Below are positions 45,285-56,908 of a stretch of DNA of 64,000 bases, one piece after another. Under the pieces are notes generated by a model. That model was not told the origin of the DNA. It searched no databases and saw only the letters and a program-made list of their open reading frames with translations. This DNA comes from Tachypleus tridentatus (Eukaryota > Arthropoda > Merostomata > Xiphosura > Limulidae). Numbering within the stretch: position 1 is the first letter of the stretch; each line of letters begins with the position of its first letter. Location: contig NC_134830.1 in assembly GCF_004210375.1 (NCBI RefSeq), positions 66,380,326-66,444,325 on the forward strand, given 5' to 3'. The position numbers and the translations under genes are program-made.

Positions 45285-47031
45285 TGGGATTGGTTTTTGA
45301 GGTAGGAATTTACTAGACTTTGATTTTCTAGCATGGAAAATTGTCATTCATATGGAACGTACTGCAATATTATTTGAGAGTCTTCAATGTGTAAAAAGTG
45401 AAGTTCAGTTTTATAACAATAACATATGCGTTAAAATTAAAGAAAATATACTGATGATAATTTTTAAATTGTACGTTAGGCTTAGTTGTGTAACGTAGTA
45501 TACTGTATAGTTGTATTAATGTTATTAATTTACTGATATTACTAGTAGATAACTCATATCAGTTCTTTATTTAAATTAGTTTAATGTATCTGTAATTGTG
45601 TAATTGTTTATACCCTGACAACGGGTATTAGTATTACTATAGTATTGTCTCAACAGCAACACGAAGTTCTATAGTACTTAATACTATATAATACTATTAT
45701 TACTAACATTTAAGAATAGTACTGCTGTAGTACTAGCAGTATAACAATGGTAAATATACGGTACTTTGTTATATTTAGATTAAGCTTATTTTGAATATCT
45801 TGGGTAAAATCTATATGATATAGATTAATTTTAATACTGCTGAATGTAGCTGACGAAGCATTATTTGGACATTAGCATAAAATTCATATCCTATATCTCT
45901 TACATGTACATTATCATTGGTTATTAATGAATATGACTGTTAACACAGGGATAATATGATAAACATGAGATTATACTTATATGTTAAAATAGCATGCTTT
46001 TGTGGATAAGAAATTTCTTCACTGTGTCTTCTCAGTGACATGCAACATAACACAGAACTTGTAAACATTTTAAATTGAATACTTTACCTTTTGAAACTAG
46101 TTATTTTTTTACACGGAAAAGATATATTCTAAAAATAAAAATACAATTTAAAGTAGACTGCACATATGGCAGGTTTTTAATATTAAAATAATTATGATTA
46201 AGCAAGCTATATCCATTGTATCATGATTAACAGAGTTGGTATGAAATAAAATTGGTTCATCATAACTAAAAGTTTCATTTGAAGATGAACAAATCACATA
46301 AAGTACACAAGAGTTAATATTCGTTCTAGTGATTTAGCATTCTTAATGTAAGCAAGATGGCAGCAGAAATGTAGTTTGGCAAAGAAAATACATAAATCAC
46401 AACAAAATATTTTTTTTTTTATGAGAACATATTAAAAATTATTATAAAGAGAATTGGGAAAAATACCATGATTGTCTAAAGTATGAGTGAGCTCTTGGTT
46501 TATATTTTCTGTACTATCAATAGTGAATTATTTAAATGCTGTATTTTATATATAGCATGGTGCCTTAAAATCAGATAGCAAGATTAATGTACATATTTCA
46601 GGTGTGAATGTTCATATAAATGTGTTGGTGCTTTTACTTTTATTTACTTCATGCAAATTGTTCAGAGGTTTGTAAATGTCTTTGCTCTGTTAGCTGTATT
46701 TCAGGTTGCTTTTATTTGCTGCTCTAGTCATTGTGTGATAAAGCTTACAGACAAGTGCAACCAGTTAAATGTTAAAAAACTGTGAAAGTAAACCTTGAAT
46801 GAAATATGATTATCACTTCAAGTGCACTGAAGGAAGTGGAAAAGTATTTGAAACTGAATTATTCTTAAGCATGTCATTGGTTTTTAATTATGCTAGAATA
46901 AAAATCTAAACTTCATAAAAACCAAAAACATTATTCTTTCATTTGGGTGATGACATTGTTCTTGACACTATTTAATTTTCTGTTGCATGTCATAGGAATT
47001 GCTTGTTGAGTCATTAAATGTCATTCAGCCC
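45285..47031. other. Unassigned sequence with an AGTACTA-rich patch
   Basis: At 45625-45770, short motifs of the type AGTACTA, ATACTATA and AATACTA recur on both strands. No gene or defined repeat was recognised elsewhere. Confidence 0.4.
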
Positions 47032-47817
47032 TTAACCCTCTAGCTACTGGAAGGGCTAAGTATACGTGTCATGACATTCTTACAGTTACATTCAAAATTT
47101 AATTAAAATACTGTTATCACTGCATACAAATAAACTTGGCCACAAAATATGGTTAATCAATTAAATTATAACATACAATTTTCAAGTCCTTGTTCTAAAA
47201 GGGAATATTTCACAGTATCCTTAATCTTCATCAGTATGAAAATTGTGACCTTTGTTCTATAGATCTTTTATATAATGTATTTTCTAGCTCTCTCAGAAGT
47301 ACAGAACACAGTGTAAGTTACTCATTATAATATGGATATTATTAAGGCTAAGCATAATTTTTATAGCCTTCAATCTTAGTTATTTACAGTCATAAACAAA
47401 AAATCAGTCACATGTGCCACGTCCTCTCTTTTATAAATTGCCAATAGTTCTTTTTGATGATATGTACTGTATTTGTTATAATCAGCAGAGAGTCAAAGGT
47501 TTAGTCTGTTAAGTGACCTATTTGTTGTTTTCAGTTTAGAGTATTGCCTATTTCATCTTCAGTTTGAAAATTTATGTTAAGGTGGTCATATCAACAAGCA
47601 TAAGTTAATATTTATAGACTCACATACTGAAGGCTAGAAAGCCAATTAAGTTATGAAAGCTATAGCAGATTGTTGCATCGTTGATGCTCTTATTCTTTGG
47701 TTTAAGGTGTGTTATCTAATAAGACAAAACATATTCAAAGTTATAACATGGAAACTGAGTCACTGTGGGATTAAAATGTCAGTCACATTGATCAAGCCCA
47801 TAGTGTGAGAAGGTTAA
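47032..47817. mobile_element. TTAA-flanked candidate DNA element
   Basis: TTAACCCTCTAGCTACTGG at the left and, on the minus strand, TTAACCTTCTCACACTATGG at the right, each followed within about 10 bases by GGGCT. TTAA with CCCT-type ends suggests a piggyBac-like non-autonomous element. The inverted repeats are short and diverged. Confidence 0.35.
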
Positions 47818-49084
47818 AAAGAGATATGGAAGGACTGTGGAACAATTTTTTTTGTCTGCTTATTTCATGCAGGGTGTGTGATTTGACCTTTTATTTTTTT
47901 TTCCCCATGTTATGTTTGAAATGTTTTACATTAATTTATTGATCTTAAGTACAATTTTTTTTTTCAAATATTTATTATTGTGTTGTATCATTTTTATAGT
48001 ATTTGTAGAAAAAACAATGTAAGTAGTATAAGATACTTAACATGTCTCTTGTAGGGAGTAGAGAGGTTGTAGGACTACCTCCATTGGTTAGTAATATAGG
48101 ATATTTGGTCTTTTAAAGATTAATAATTTATATTTATTTATAATGTTTCTTTCAAAGTTGTGGGTACCATTAGTTATGTAGTTTTATGGTTTGGTGTGCA
48201 GGTTCTCTGCTTTTCTCCTTTGCTTGATATTGACTTGTTTTCTCACTCAGTTAATGAAGCACTCAACTCAGTCCATTTGATCTTTGCCACAGAATAGTTT
48301 TCTTAGATTTTTAATTTTATTGAAATTTTGTTGTTAATATAATGAAATTGATTTTTTAATTTGAAAGGACTTAATTTGTGATTGTTTATCCATTTTCTGA
48401 ATCAATACTTTTATTGGGAAAAAAATCATACTTGCAATTTTCTTACAACTGAAAGATCATGGTTAGTAAACTTGTTGAGAAATGCTATACATAAACTCAA
48501 ACATTGGGATCAGAATACTTGATTTCTTTCTTACATGTAAGAAATGGTAAATTATAGTGATTAAAATTGAAACATTAGCAAGTCTAAACAAGTTTCAACC
48601 TCAATAACCAAACAGTTATGTGCACTGCCATAAAACCTCTATAATTAAAGAATCATGAACTAGTTTCCACATAGTGAACAAAGTAATAAACGTTCAAGCA
48701 AAGTGAGCAGATGATGACTTTTGACAAATTGAGTCATTCTAATGACTGCTATTTATCATAAACAGGTTTAAAATTGATATAACTATTCATAAAGATATAA
48801 ATAGTCATAACTGTTGGTCAACTAAAATCCTTTCTCTTGGTCAGGTAAAATGTTGAAAATAGGAATATTTTAAGTCCTTTTGTTTACTCAAAATGATCAG
48901 TTAATTATATTTTAAAGGTTTTTTTATGTGAATATATGGAGATGGAGGGTTGACTAATTTAAATAGAAAGGTGATTTTCATATTAGGATTAAAAGTTCTT
49001 TTATTAATCTGAGTTGTCAAATTTCATTTGCAAAACCTTACCACTTATGACATATATGTCAATTTCAAAGCAAAAACACCATTA
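47818..49084. other. Unassigned non-coding sequence
   Basis: AT-rich; nothing recognised. Confidence 0.5.
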
Positions 49085-50588
49085 TTAACCCTTTCATGAC
49101 AAGTCATGGGTCAAAGGTCATATTGTGTTTGTTGACTTGCATTCAGAATTTTATTGAACTACTATTTTATGAATTTCAGACTTTAATATTGTATATGGGT
49201 TAGTATGTTAATTTAAACATAAATAATAAAACACATCTAAATATAGATTTTAGTGAGTCATGAGATACATTGAATGCAGCACTGTTTAAAATTAGATGTT
49301 TGTGATGTCAAAATACTAAGTCTGTAGTTTTGTATGAATTAGGAACTAAGATTACTAATATTACCAAGCTAAAATACAAAATAAAAACTTTGTATCTTTT
49401 TATTTTGCTGAGATATGGCATAGGTACTTAATCAAACAGTGGTCCTGATTACCTCTCTGTTTTTGAAAATAGTTGCTTATATACACTTACTTCAATATAT
49501 GATGTGAATAATGAGTTAACATCATAGATTATCCCTAGAATGGTTTTCTCAGTCACTTTAATGTGTGAAAAGGCTGTCACATTCTTGCAGTCCAAGATTT
49601 CAAGGAGATTGGTTGCATATTTAGTCTGCTCAAACTTTCATACTTTTTAAATCTCAATACAGCTTAGTTGCTAAACTTAATAAATTATAGTGGAATTGTA
49701 TGCCAACAGTATAGTTATTTATGAATTTTCATTTATTCAACTGTATGTATAAAACCTTAAAATATTGTTTGATATCCTCCACATGTGAAATTTTAAAAGG
49801 CTTAGCAACCAAGGTTAGCTATATTGAATCATAGTGAAAAGAGATAATTTTGTTTCATTTCTTGATTTATTCTATATTTTAAGATAAATAAGCTTAATTT
49901 ATTTCTTTAATCTATATATATATATATATATATATATATGCAATGTGACTATGTATTACAAAATACTAGTCCACTAAAACACAGCCAAGACAGGGAAGAC
50001 TAAAGGATATATAATGAGTGCATGTGCACATCATTAGTGCAAGTTATGTAATGTTAGCTTGGCATAACTGGAAGGTCAATATAATAATATTTTCTGCTTA
50101 GACTAAACATTTGTATTTTCATGTTATATGTAGTCATTCTTGCAAGAAAAATGCTTAATTTGTATATATTACCTAATGTTTTTCTGATGGTTACAAGATT
50201 GGTCAAGTGACAAACTCCCACATAGAGTATAGAAAATAACATGCAATATAAAATCTTACCAAAAACAAATATTTGAAATGTATTTAAATTTTAGATATTT
50301 TGCAAATATTTGATGTTTGGGACGAAGAATAGTTTTTTAATCATAGCATGAAATCACTTTGCACTCAGATTAGTAATGAAACACTATTTTCACAAACAAA
50401 TCTTTAAAAATGTTTAATTAAAAAAATTGATCTTTTGTGTACAAAATACTTTTAATCTTTACTAAAAGTTAACCAAGTTTTGTGAAGATATACATACTGT
50501 ATGAAAAGTTACAGTGCAAGTACATAATGTATGCAAATGTGTAGACAAACTCGTGTATATTATACTGAGCCCTCAGAGAAAGGGTTAA
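49085..50588. mobile_element. TTAA-flanked candidate DNA element
   Basis: The left TTAACCCTTTCATGACAAG and, on the minus strand, the right TTAACCCTTTCTCTGAGGG share an 11-bp terminus. Inner sequence TTGCATTCAGAATTTTATTG resembles TTACATTCAAAATTTAATTA in the neighbour at 47032. No transposase ORF was found. Boundaries rest on the TTAA ends. Confidence 0.4.
49912..49939. repeat. (TA)n microsatellite
   Basis: An uninterrupted TA run of about 28 bases. Confidence 0.85.
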
Positions 50589-50739
50589 CAAAACATTATT
50601 TTACAAAAGGCATGGGTTATCTCTTTTTTTCCAGCACGCTTACCTCGCTACCATATGTAAAAGCTATCATGAACAATGTAAATTCAAATACATTTTTCAA
50701 ACCTCTTACTTTACAGCTATTACTGAACTGCTAGGGCTT

Positions 50740-52690
50740 TCTTCCTTTGCCTATTTAAGCATTGGTGTGACTTTTTTCTTGCTTGCTCCAGTCATTTGTT
50801 CTCCACTTAATTACCCTTGGTAATATGTCTAATGATACTTTCCACCTACATGAATGCAACCTTTATTCCAATACTGTATATAAGCACCTGATTCAGGTAG
50901 TATGACTTTTTCTTGACAAAGTATTCATTAATGGGTTTTTCAGCACTACAGTCATTGGAGATGTTTTGAGTGCTCTTTGTGTTACCTTGTTGTTTTTCTT
51001 TAAAAAAATTAAGTCCATATACGACATGAATTCCTGGATTATTGTTTTTTGGCACAGAGACAAGTCAGGATTTTCCTGTCTCACTTCTGATATCTTGTAT
51101 CATTCAACAGTTGAGTGGGGAAGAGTCACTCTCAGTTGAGACTGCCTGTGACCTTATTCGTATTGAGATGGAGGTGTATATTCGGTCCAGTGATGTTTCT
51201 CCAGTAGGTTCTGAGGTTGCACTTGTGACCTATTGTGGATGTTCTGTAGAAAATTATTTGATTTTTCCATTTCCTTTTCTTATTTTTTGTCTTTCCAAAA
51301 GGCTAAATTGGGATCAGCTATCTCTGGCTCATTTTCTTCAATTAGTAATTGAATTAGTAATTCAATTAGTTACTATCACCAGTTGCTTTGAGTCTGCTCC
51401 TTCCTTGATAGCATATTGGGGATAGGGATATGATATTGAGGCTCATGCATCGAAGTTTACTGCTCAATTACATTAAGGGATAGCTATGCCTTGTCCACTA
51501 TATTTGTTAGATCAACATACTTTAAGTTATCACTGTCAGGTAGACACATTTAGACTATCAAAGAATACATCTATTCCTGGAAGTTTGAGTTTCCAAATGG
51601 AGTCTGTTGTCAACATGAATAATTTTCACTTTTCAGAATTTGTCTGATCCCAACTAATATATAATGATCATTCCAACAAGTACACAAGCAAGTTTAATTG
51701 TTAGCTTCCATATTTTCCCTAGTCTCTTGGCTGGTATGTTGTCAGAATTTGTGGGGTAAAGATATGTTGTTAGAGGTGATTTCTTCTATCATCTGCTTCC
51801 CTCCATGAGTTATGTAAAGCCCACTTTCTCTGACCCTTGATTTTTCAGGTGTTTTAAAGTTCTTAGAATCAAGGGTTGATGTTGCTCATCACATTCATCC
51901 CAGTTGTTGTTGGCTTCTTGGCCTTCCTTGGCTTCTACAGGCAGTTATAGTTTAGCCTCTCATTGCTTTAGGACCAGAGTAGATTCTGTTTATCTTTTTG
52001 TGGTTTCTCTGCTTATTCAGATCAGTGCTAGTGGTAACAGTGCTATCATATGCATTTAGGATCTATGGACCCCAGACTGAAACCTGTTTCCACTCCATCA
52101 CAATATAGCACTCATTTGGGTGTCGTTTTCAACACGTATGTCAGTTGGGCTCAGCTAACTTTCATCTGGTTCCACACTGTGGAACAACAAACAATCTGTT
52201 TCTTACTCTCCTTTTTCTCCCACTGTGCAGATTGTTCTTTCTCTTTTGGGGATGTGGGCATCATCTAAATACTTCATTCCTTTAGGACAAGCACACATGA
52301 AATCCCTTCAATGGTTTCTGTGCAATTAGTGGATCATGAACAACAGTTCACTGGATTGTTTGGTCTCCTTATTCTTTAATCTCAAGTGGTGGTTAGATTG
52401 GAACAGTAACATGATAGGTGTTCATCTGCTCCCATTTTGTCCAGTAATCTATCTCTTCAGGGTTGGGGTGCATATCTTACTGGTCAGGAACTCCAAGGCC
52501 TGCATAGGACGACAAAGCTTCCTTATACAATTTTTTTATAATTTTTTGCTGTTCAAAGTATGGTGTTTTAAGGTCTGGCTTTGTTAAGGGAAAATCATTC
52601 TTCTCTTTGACAGTTCCTTGGATATGTCTTACATTTCCCATCATGGGAGCACTTGGTTCATATCTTTGTTTTCTAACCTTGGATTTTCTT
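50740..52690 (+). mobile_element. DIRS-like retroelement, partial copy 1
   Basis: It shares sequence with 61616-64000 (for example AGTCACTCTCAGTTGAGACTG and ATTGAGATGGAGGTGTAT). Translated traces give THLGVVFNT (about 52110), LSLLGMWASSKYFIPLGQAH (about 52240), LKWWLDWN (about 52380) and GWGAYLTGQELQG (about 52461), which fit the region from RT end to RNase H in DIRS-type elements. The RT catalytic centre and any tyrosine recombinase were not found. The copy stops near the start of the LINE copy at 52757. Confidence 0.5.
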
Positions 52691-52756
52691 TACTGGGTGC
52701 CTTTCTTTATATCCTACTAGCTTGTAATGTTTCAGTGGTGATGAATTTGGTGGCAG

Positions 52757-55700
52757 ATCAATTGTTTTGACCCAACTGGATTCTCCCAACAGAATAGATG
52801 CTGCATTGTGAAGTTTTTCATTGGATTTGCTCTTGGTTTGGGACACTGAGTACCAGTGTTGGGCATTCTCAACAGATATTGTGGACATTGTGTCAGATGC
52901 TGTTGTGTGGTTATGGTGCTCACAAAGCCCTGGTATTGCTACAGTGTCACTGTTTTGCTTTTTTGTTTATCACCTCTAACGACTCTATGGTGGTTGGGAT
53001 CAGTGGACACAGAATCTTCTTTTCTTGTAAATCTTCCAATCCTTGAAAAAATAGCCAAAACAGCTAATAGCTAAGCAATCATATTTAAGACTGAACATCA
53101 GCCTTCATCCCATTGTGCAACTGTACCTTTATCATATCACATTATTTGTTAGTCAAACCATTAGTGCAGTTCTTTTCCCCATTTTTAATAATGGAGATTA
53201 CTGGTTCTCCAAAGTCATAGAAGTTATGTTTGTGGAAACATCTACATCAAAACTAAGTACACTTCTCTATTTTGAAGGCCACTAGGAATATACCCTATGT
53301 GACTTTGAATCTCTCTTGAGGAATGATTGTTGAGAGGGATTTACAAAACATCCCCAAGTCCGAGATTCTTGCCAATTTCTGCTGTGCAACATATGTCAGT
53401 TTGTAAAGAGGATTATAGTGCCTACCAATGTTCTTGTATTGACATTTACATCAAGTCTGCCTGTCTTTCTCAAAGCAGATCATTTGCTGTAAAATACGGC
53501 TATGCATTTCTAACCTCTGTTTCCAATGTCAGTGGTTTAGACATTTAAAGGCATCTTGCTGCATTTTTTTTGACATGTGCTCGTTGTGACAAAGACTGAC
53601 ACCAGTGTCAACTGGACCCTTAGGGTAACAAATGTTGTTCACAGTACATAAACATTATACCTCTTTTTTTTTTTTTTTTAAACTCCACCTGCTTAGGGCA
53701 AGATCAAAGTAAGAGGTGGTGTAAACTATCACAATTGATGCAGAGAGGGTTCTGTTATCCTGAAACTTGAAACTTGACCTCTCTTCTATTTTATACTTAT
53801 TCTATTGATCTCTATTCTACTGTCATCAGAGACAATATTAAGAAGGCCAGTGGAAAGCAATAGAATGTTTAAAATAGAAAAGAGGATAACAAATTTCAAG
53901 CCTTGGGGTAACAAATGTTGTTCACAGTATGTAAACATTGTACCTCTTTTTTTAACTCCATCCACTTTAGGGCAAGATCAAAGTAAGAGGATGTGTAAAC
54001 CACCACAGTTGATGCTTTTTATTCTCTTTCCACTTTCTTCTTCAGTTGCTATGAAGTTGCTGGTGTGCAAAGCATTGTTGATACTCTCAGGGAGTGCTTT
54101 TCTTATCTCTCCAGCACTTTTGATTTTTCCCCTGCATTCTTGGACATCAAGTCTCAGAGCAATCAGATATTTCCTTTTGGGCTGATCATCTCTGTGACTG
54201 TAATAATTTTTTTACCCTGATGGAATTGAGCTTGCTCTTCATCAGGTGGGTCTGATGACATATACTATGAGGTGTTTGCTCTTGCTCTTCTTCTGGTTAT
54301 TTTTAACCAGATGTGATAAAAGAACATTTTTTCTCATTTGGCACAAGTTTCTAAGCCTGAGAAGGATTCAATTGTTTTATTAACTGCCCGTGTAAAGTTT
54401 TGAAAAGGATAGTTAATGTTTGTTTTGTTTGGATCTTTGAACCCAAACAACCTCCTCTCACCCTTCCAGTGTGGTTTCCTTCAACAGCACTCCATCATGG
54501 ACTGACTACCTGATTCAACTTGAAACCACACTCAAGGAAACCTTTCTCAAGAGAACGTCTTGTATCTGTCCCTCTCTTTGGTGTTGAGAAGGGTTATGAC
54601 ACAACATGGAGGTTTGGCATTTTGCAGGGTTACCATTGATATGGGTTTCATGGTCATTTGTCCATTTTTAACTTGGCAGATGATTTTAAGTCTGTGTGCA
54701 TTTGACCATTTCCTTTTTATTCACACAGGAACTCTCCAAGTTCCTTAGGGCTGTATTTCATGTGTTACTATTTTCAGTGTCAAGATCAGTGCTCTTGTTA
54801 ATCAACTTCCTTCTACTGTTGCAATTGGTCTCTGTGTCAATGACTTCCACACCTCTTGTCAGTCATCAAATATAAGGTTAACTGAGTGGCAGCTTCAGAC
54901 TGCTCTCACTTGTTTGTTGAAGTGGACCACAACAAAAAATGTTAACTTTTTTTTCTAAAACCATTTGCATGCATTTTTGCCACCAGTGGGTTTATATCCC
55001 AACCACAAACTCTGTCTTGGTGATGTTCTTCTTCCCTTAGTTCCTGAAGAAGTGTTCTTGAGGATCATATCTAACTGTAAGCTTACTTTCATTTTCCATA
55101 TCAACCAGCTTTGTGTCAAGTGTACAAGGGCACTTAACATCCTTTGTCTCCTCTCTTCCACCTCTTGGGGAACAGTTCAGTGCTCTCTGTTGAAGACATA
55201 TTTGGTCTTCATATATTCCAAGCTAGACTGTGGGTCTCTGTTTTATGGTTCTGCCAGGCCCTTTAACTTGATGATGCTTGACCCCGTCCATCATCTGGAG
55301 CTTTTGTTTAGTACACTGAGTTCTACAAACCTTCTCTTCAGCTCCAATGCTTGCATTTTTCTTTGCAACATACTACCTAGCTTTGATCTTAACAACAGCA
55401 TCCTACCTGGGGTTGTCTTCCTTCCTCAATGGGATATACTCTTTTAGAATAGAAGGTCTGCCATTTCTCCTTTTAGCCTTCATGTCCAGGTGCAGCTGGC
55501 TGAATTGAACTGTCATTGGATGACAATAACTGGCTTATTTACCCTCCCTACCTGTGACCTTTCTTTGAGGCATCTGAGAAAGGTGGATACTCCGGAGTGG
55601 AAGTACTGTTTTCACTTTGGCGAACATCTTTTGAAAAATTACTTGTTTTTATGAGTAGCTTAAAATTAGGTGACTTGGTGGACTCCATCAAGGTTTGTTG

Positions 55701-56557
55701 TGGCTAGATGGTTACTTGCAAGACTCCCTCTACAGTTTTCATGTTCACTGCTAAGCAGTATGCTATTTCTCTTGCCCTGGATCACATAAAGTTATGCAGT
55801 ACATTTATTGTATTATTCACACCAACTTTATGAGCTTTCTACTAGCCTTTGAATTGCTGAATGTTAATTTTCATTTTTTCTCATTGATATTTACAAATGA
55901 TTCTTCCAGTTTTCATTGTCTTCTGTTTCAGTACAGTTTTTCTAGTTACCTTGGCAATATTGGTATTCAAGGGATTAAGTTTGCTGTCACTGAAACTAAG
56001 TCCATTTGCTCTGGTGCTTTCTCAGCCTTACCTTTCCTGTATGTGGACTGCTGTCTTGCATTCAAGGCTCAATTTCATGCCAGTTGATTTGAAATGAGAA
56101 AACTCAACAAGCTATTCCAGATTAATTCTACTGTTGCTCTTTAGCTATCTTGTTTCTGCAAGGATTGGAAGGAGGAAGTTGTTTTGGCTTGAGTATGCAT
56201 TGGTTACAATTTTTAACTTGTTCTCTTTTGTCTGGGTATAATTAAAAAATGTGTGGCTTTTGTGACATTCAAGTCAGAATAGCCTATGTTTTACTGTCAT
56301 GTATGATGGCACTATTTTAGATGCAGTTGGATGGTATCATTGGCAATGGTGACACTGTCCAAATTGATTGTGTTTCTAGCTTTTTTGTAGACCTTAGATC
56401 TTTTTAATTTGATTTTGGTTGTTAGCTAATGTTTGAGCTCTGTCTAGTTTTTGACTTGCTTTATTTTTCTATTTTCTATTATTTTACTTTGAAGAATTTT
56501 ACGAGTTGTTTGGAAACAGCATAGTTGCTTTATATAAAAAAAATGTCAACCAATCAT
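52757..56557 (+). mobile_element. I-group LINE, second and more decayed copy
   Basis: It starts inside the 5' region (TACCAGTGTTGGGCATTCTC, ATTGTGGACATTGTGTC), follows ORF1 to about 53600, then resumes at about 54045 in the region before RT. RT text includes EKGYDTTWRFGIL (about 54590). RNase H and 3' parts follow, ending GCATAGTTGCTTTATA near 56540. Compared with the copy at 18410-24830, the end of ORF1 and the whole endonuclease are missing. Stops are frequent. Confidence 0.8.
53624..54015. repeat. Direct repeats around an inverted repeat, replacing the LINE endonuclease
   Basis: Direct repeats of about 110 bp lie at 53624-53740 and 53907-54015 (GGTAACAAATGTTGTTCACAG to CACARTTGATG). Between them, 53754-53793 and 53870-53912 are inverted repeats of about 40 bp (GACCTCTCTTCTATTTTA against its complement). 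Confidence 0.75.
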
Positions 56558-56804
56558 CTCTGAGAGACACTGGAAACATACAATTAGCTAATGATCTAGC
56601 AACTTTTATCATTGCCTTTAGTTATAATTTTGCCTTTCATTTTTAGTTACCATGCATTTGTTTATTTTTGCTTTATTGTGTTAATCACCATTTTTATTGA
56701 ACAACTTTCGTAACACATCAATTTTCAACAGGCATGAAGCCTCAAGAAAAATCATTGCTTTCATATGGAAGCTGGTAATCTGGTAGTCACACTTCCTTTT
56801 GTAG
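56558..56804. other. Sequence between the LINE and a candidate exon
   Basis: It includes a pyrimidine-rich stretch ending CACTTCCTTTTGTAG at 56804, the acceptor used for the exon below. Otherwise it is non-coding. Confidence 0.4.
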
Positions 56805-56908
56805 AAAAAAAAATGCAGCATATCGGCTATTGATACCAACGTGTGTTGGATTTGTGGAGGAACAGGATGATGGTGTCAAGGGAACAACATCAAAAGGAAG
56901 AAGTCCAG
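56805..56908 (+). other. Candidate internal coding exon
   Basis: A good acceptor (ACTTCCTTTTGTAG) and donor (CCAG then GTATGA at 56909) bound 104 bp. One frame stays open throughout: NAAYRLLIPTCVGFVEEQDD then GVKGTTSKGRSP. The entry phase requires two bases from the previous exon, which the candidate exon at 45232-45278 supplies. The peptide looks like real protein, but I cannot name it. The following exon would lie downstream, possibly beyond the window. Confidence 0.4.

Noticed and set aside
51042-51425. 127-codon ORF as a host gene
   Set aside because: It lies inside the DIRS-like copy and parts of its DNA are repeated near 62.1 kb in a different state of decay.
56732-56774. Extra 43-bp exon before 56805
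   Set aside because: It has an acceptor-like TTTTCAACAG and a GTAATC donor, but including it would break the phase match with the exon at 56805, and the donor is weak.
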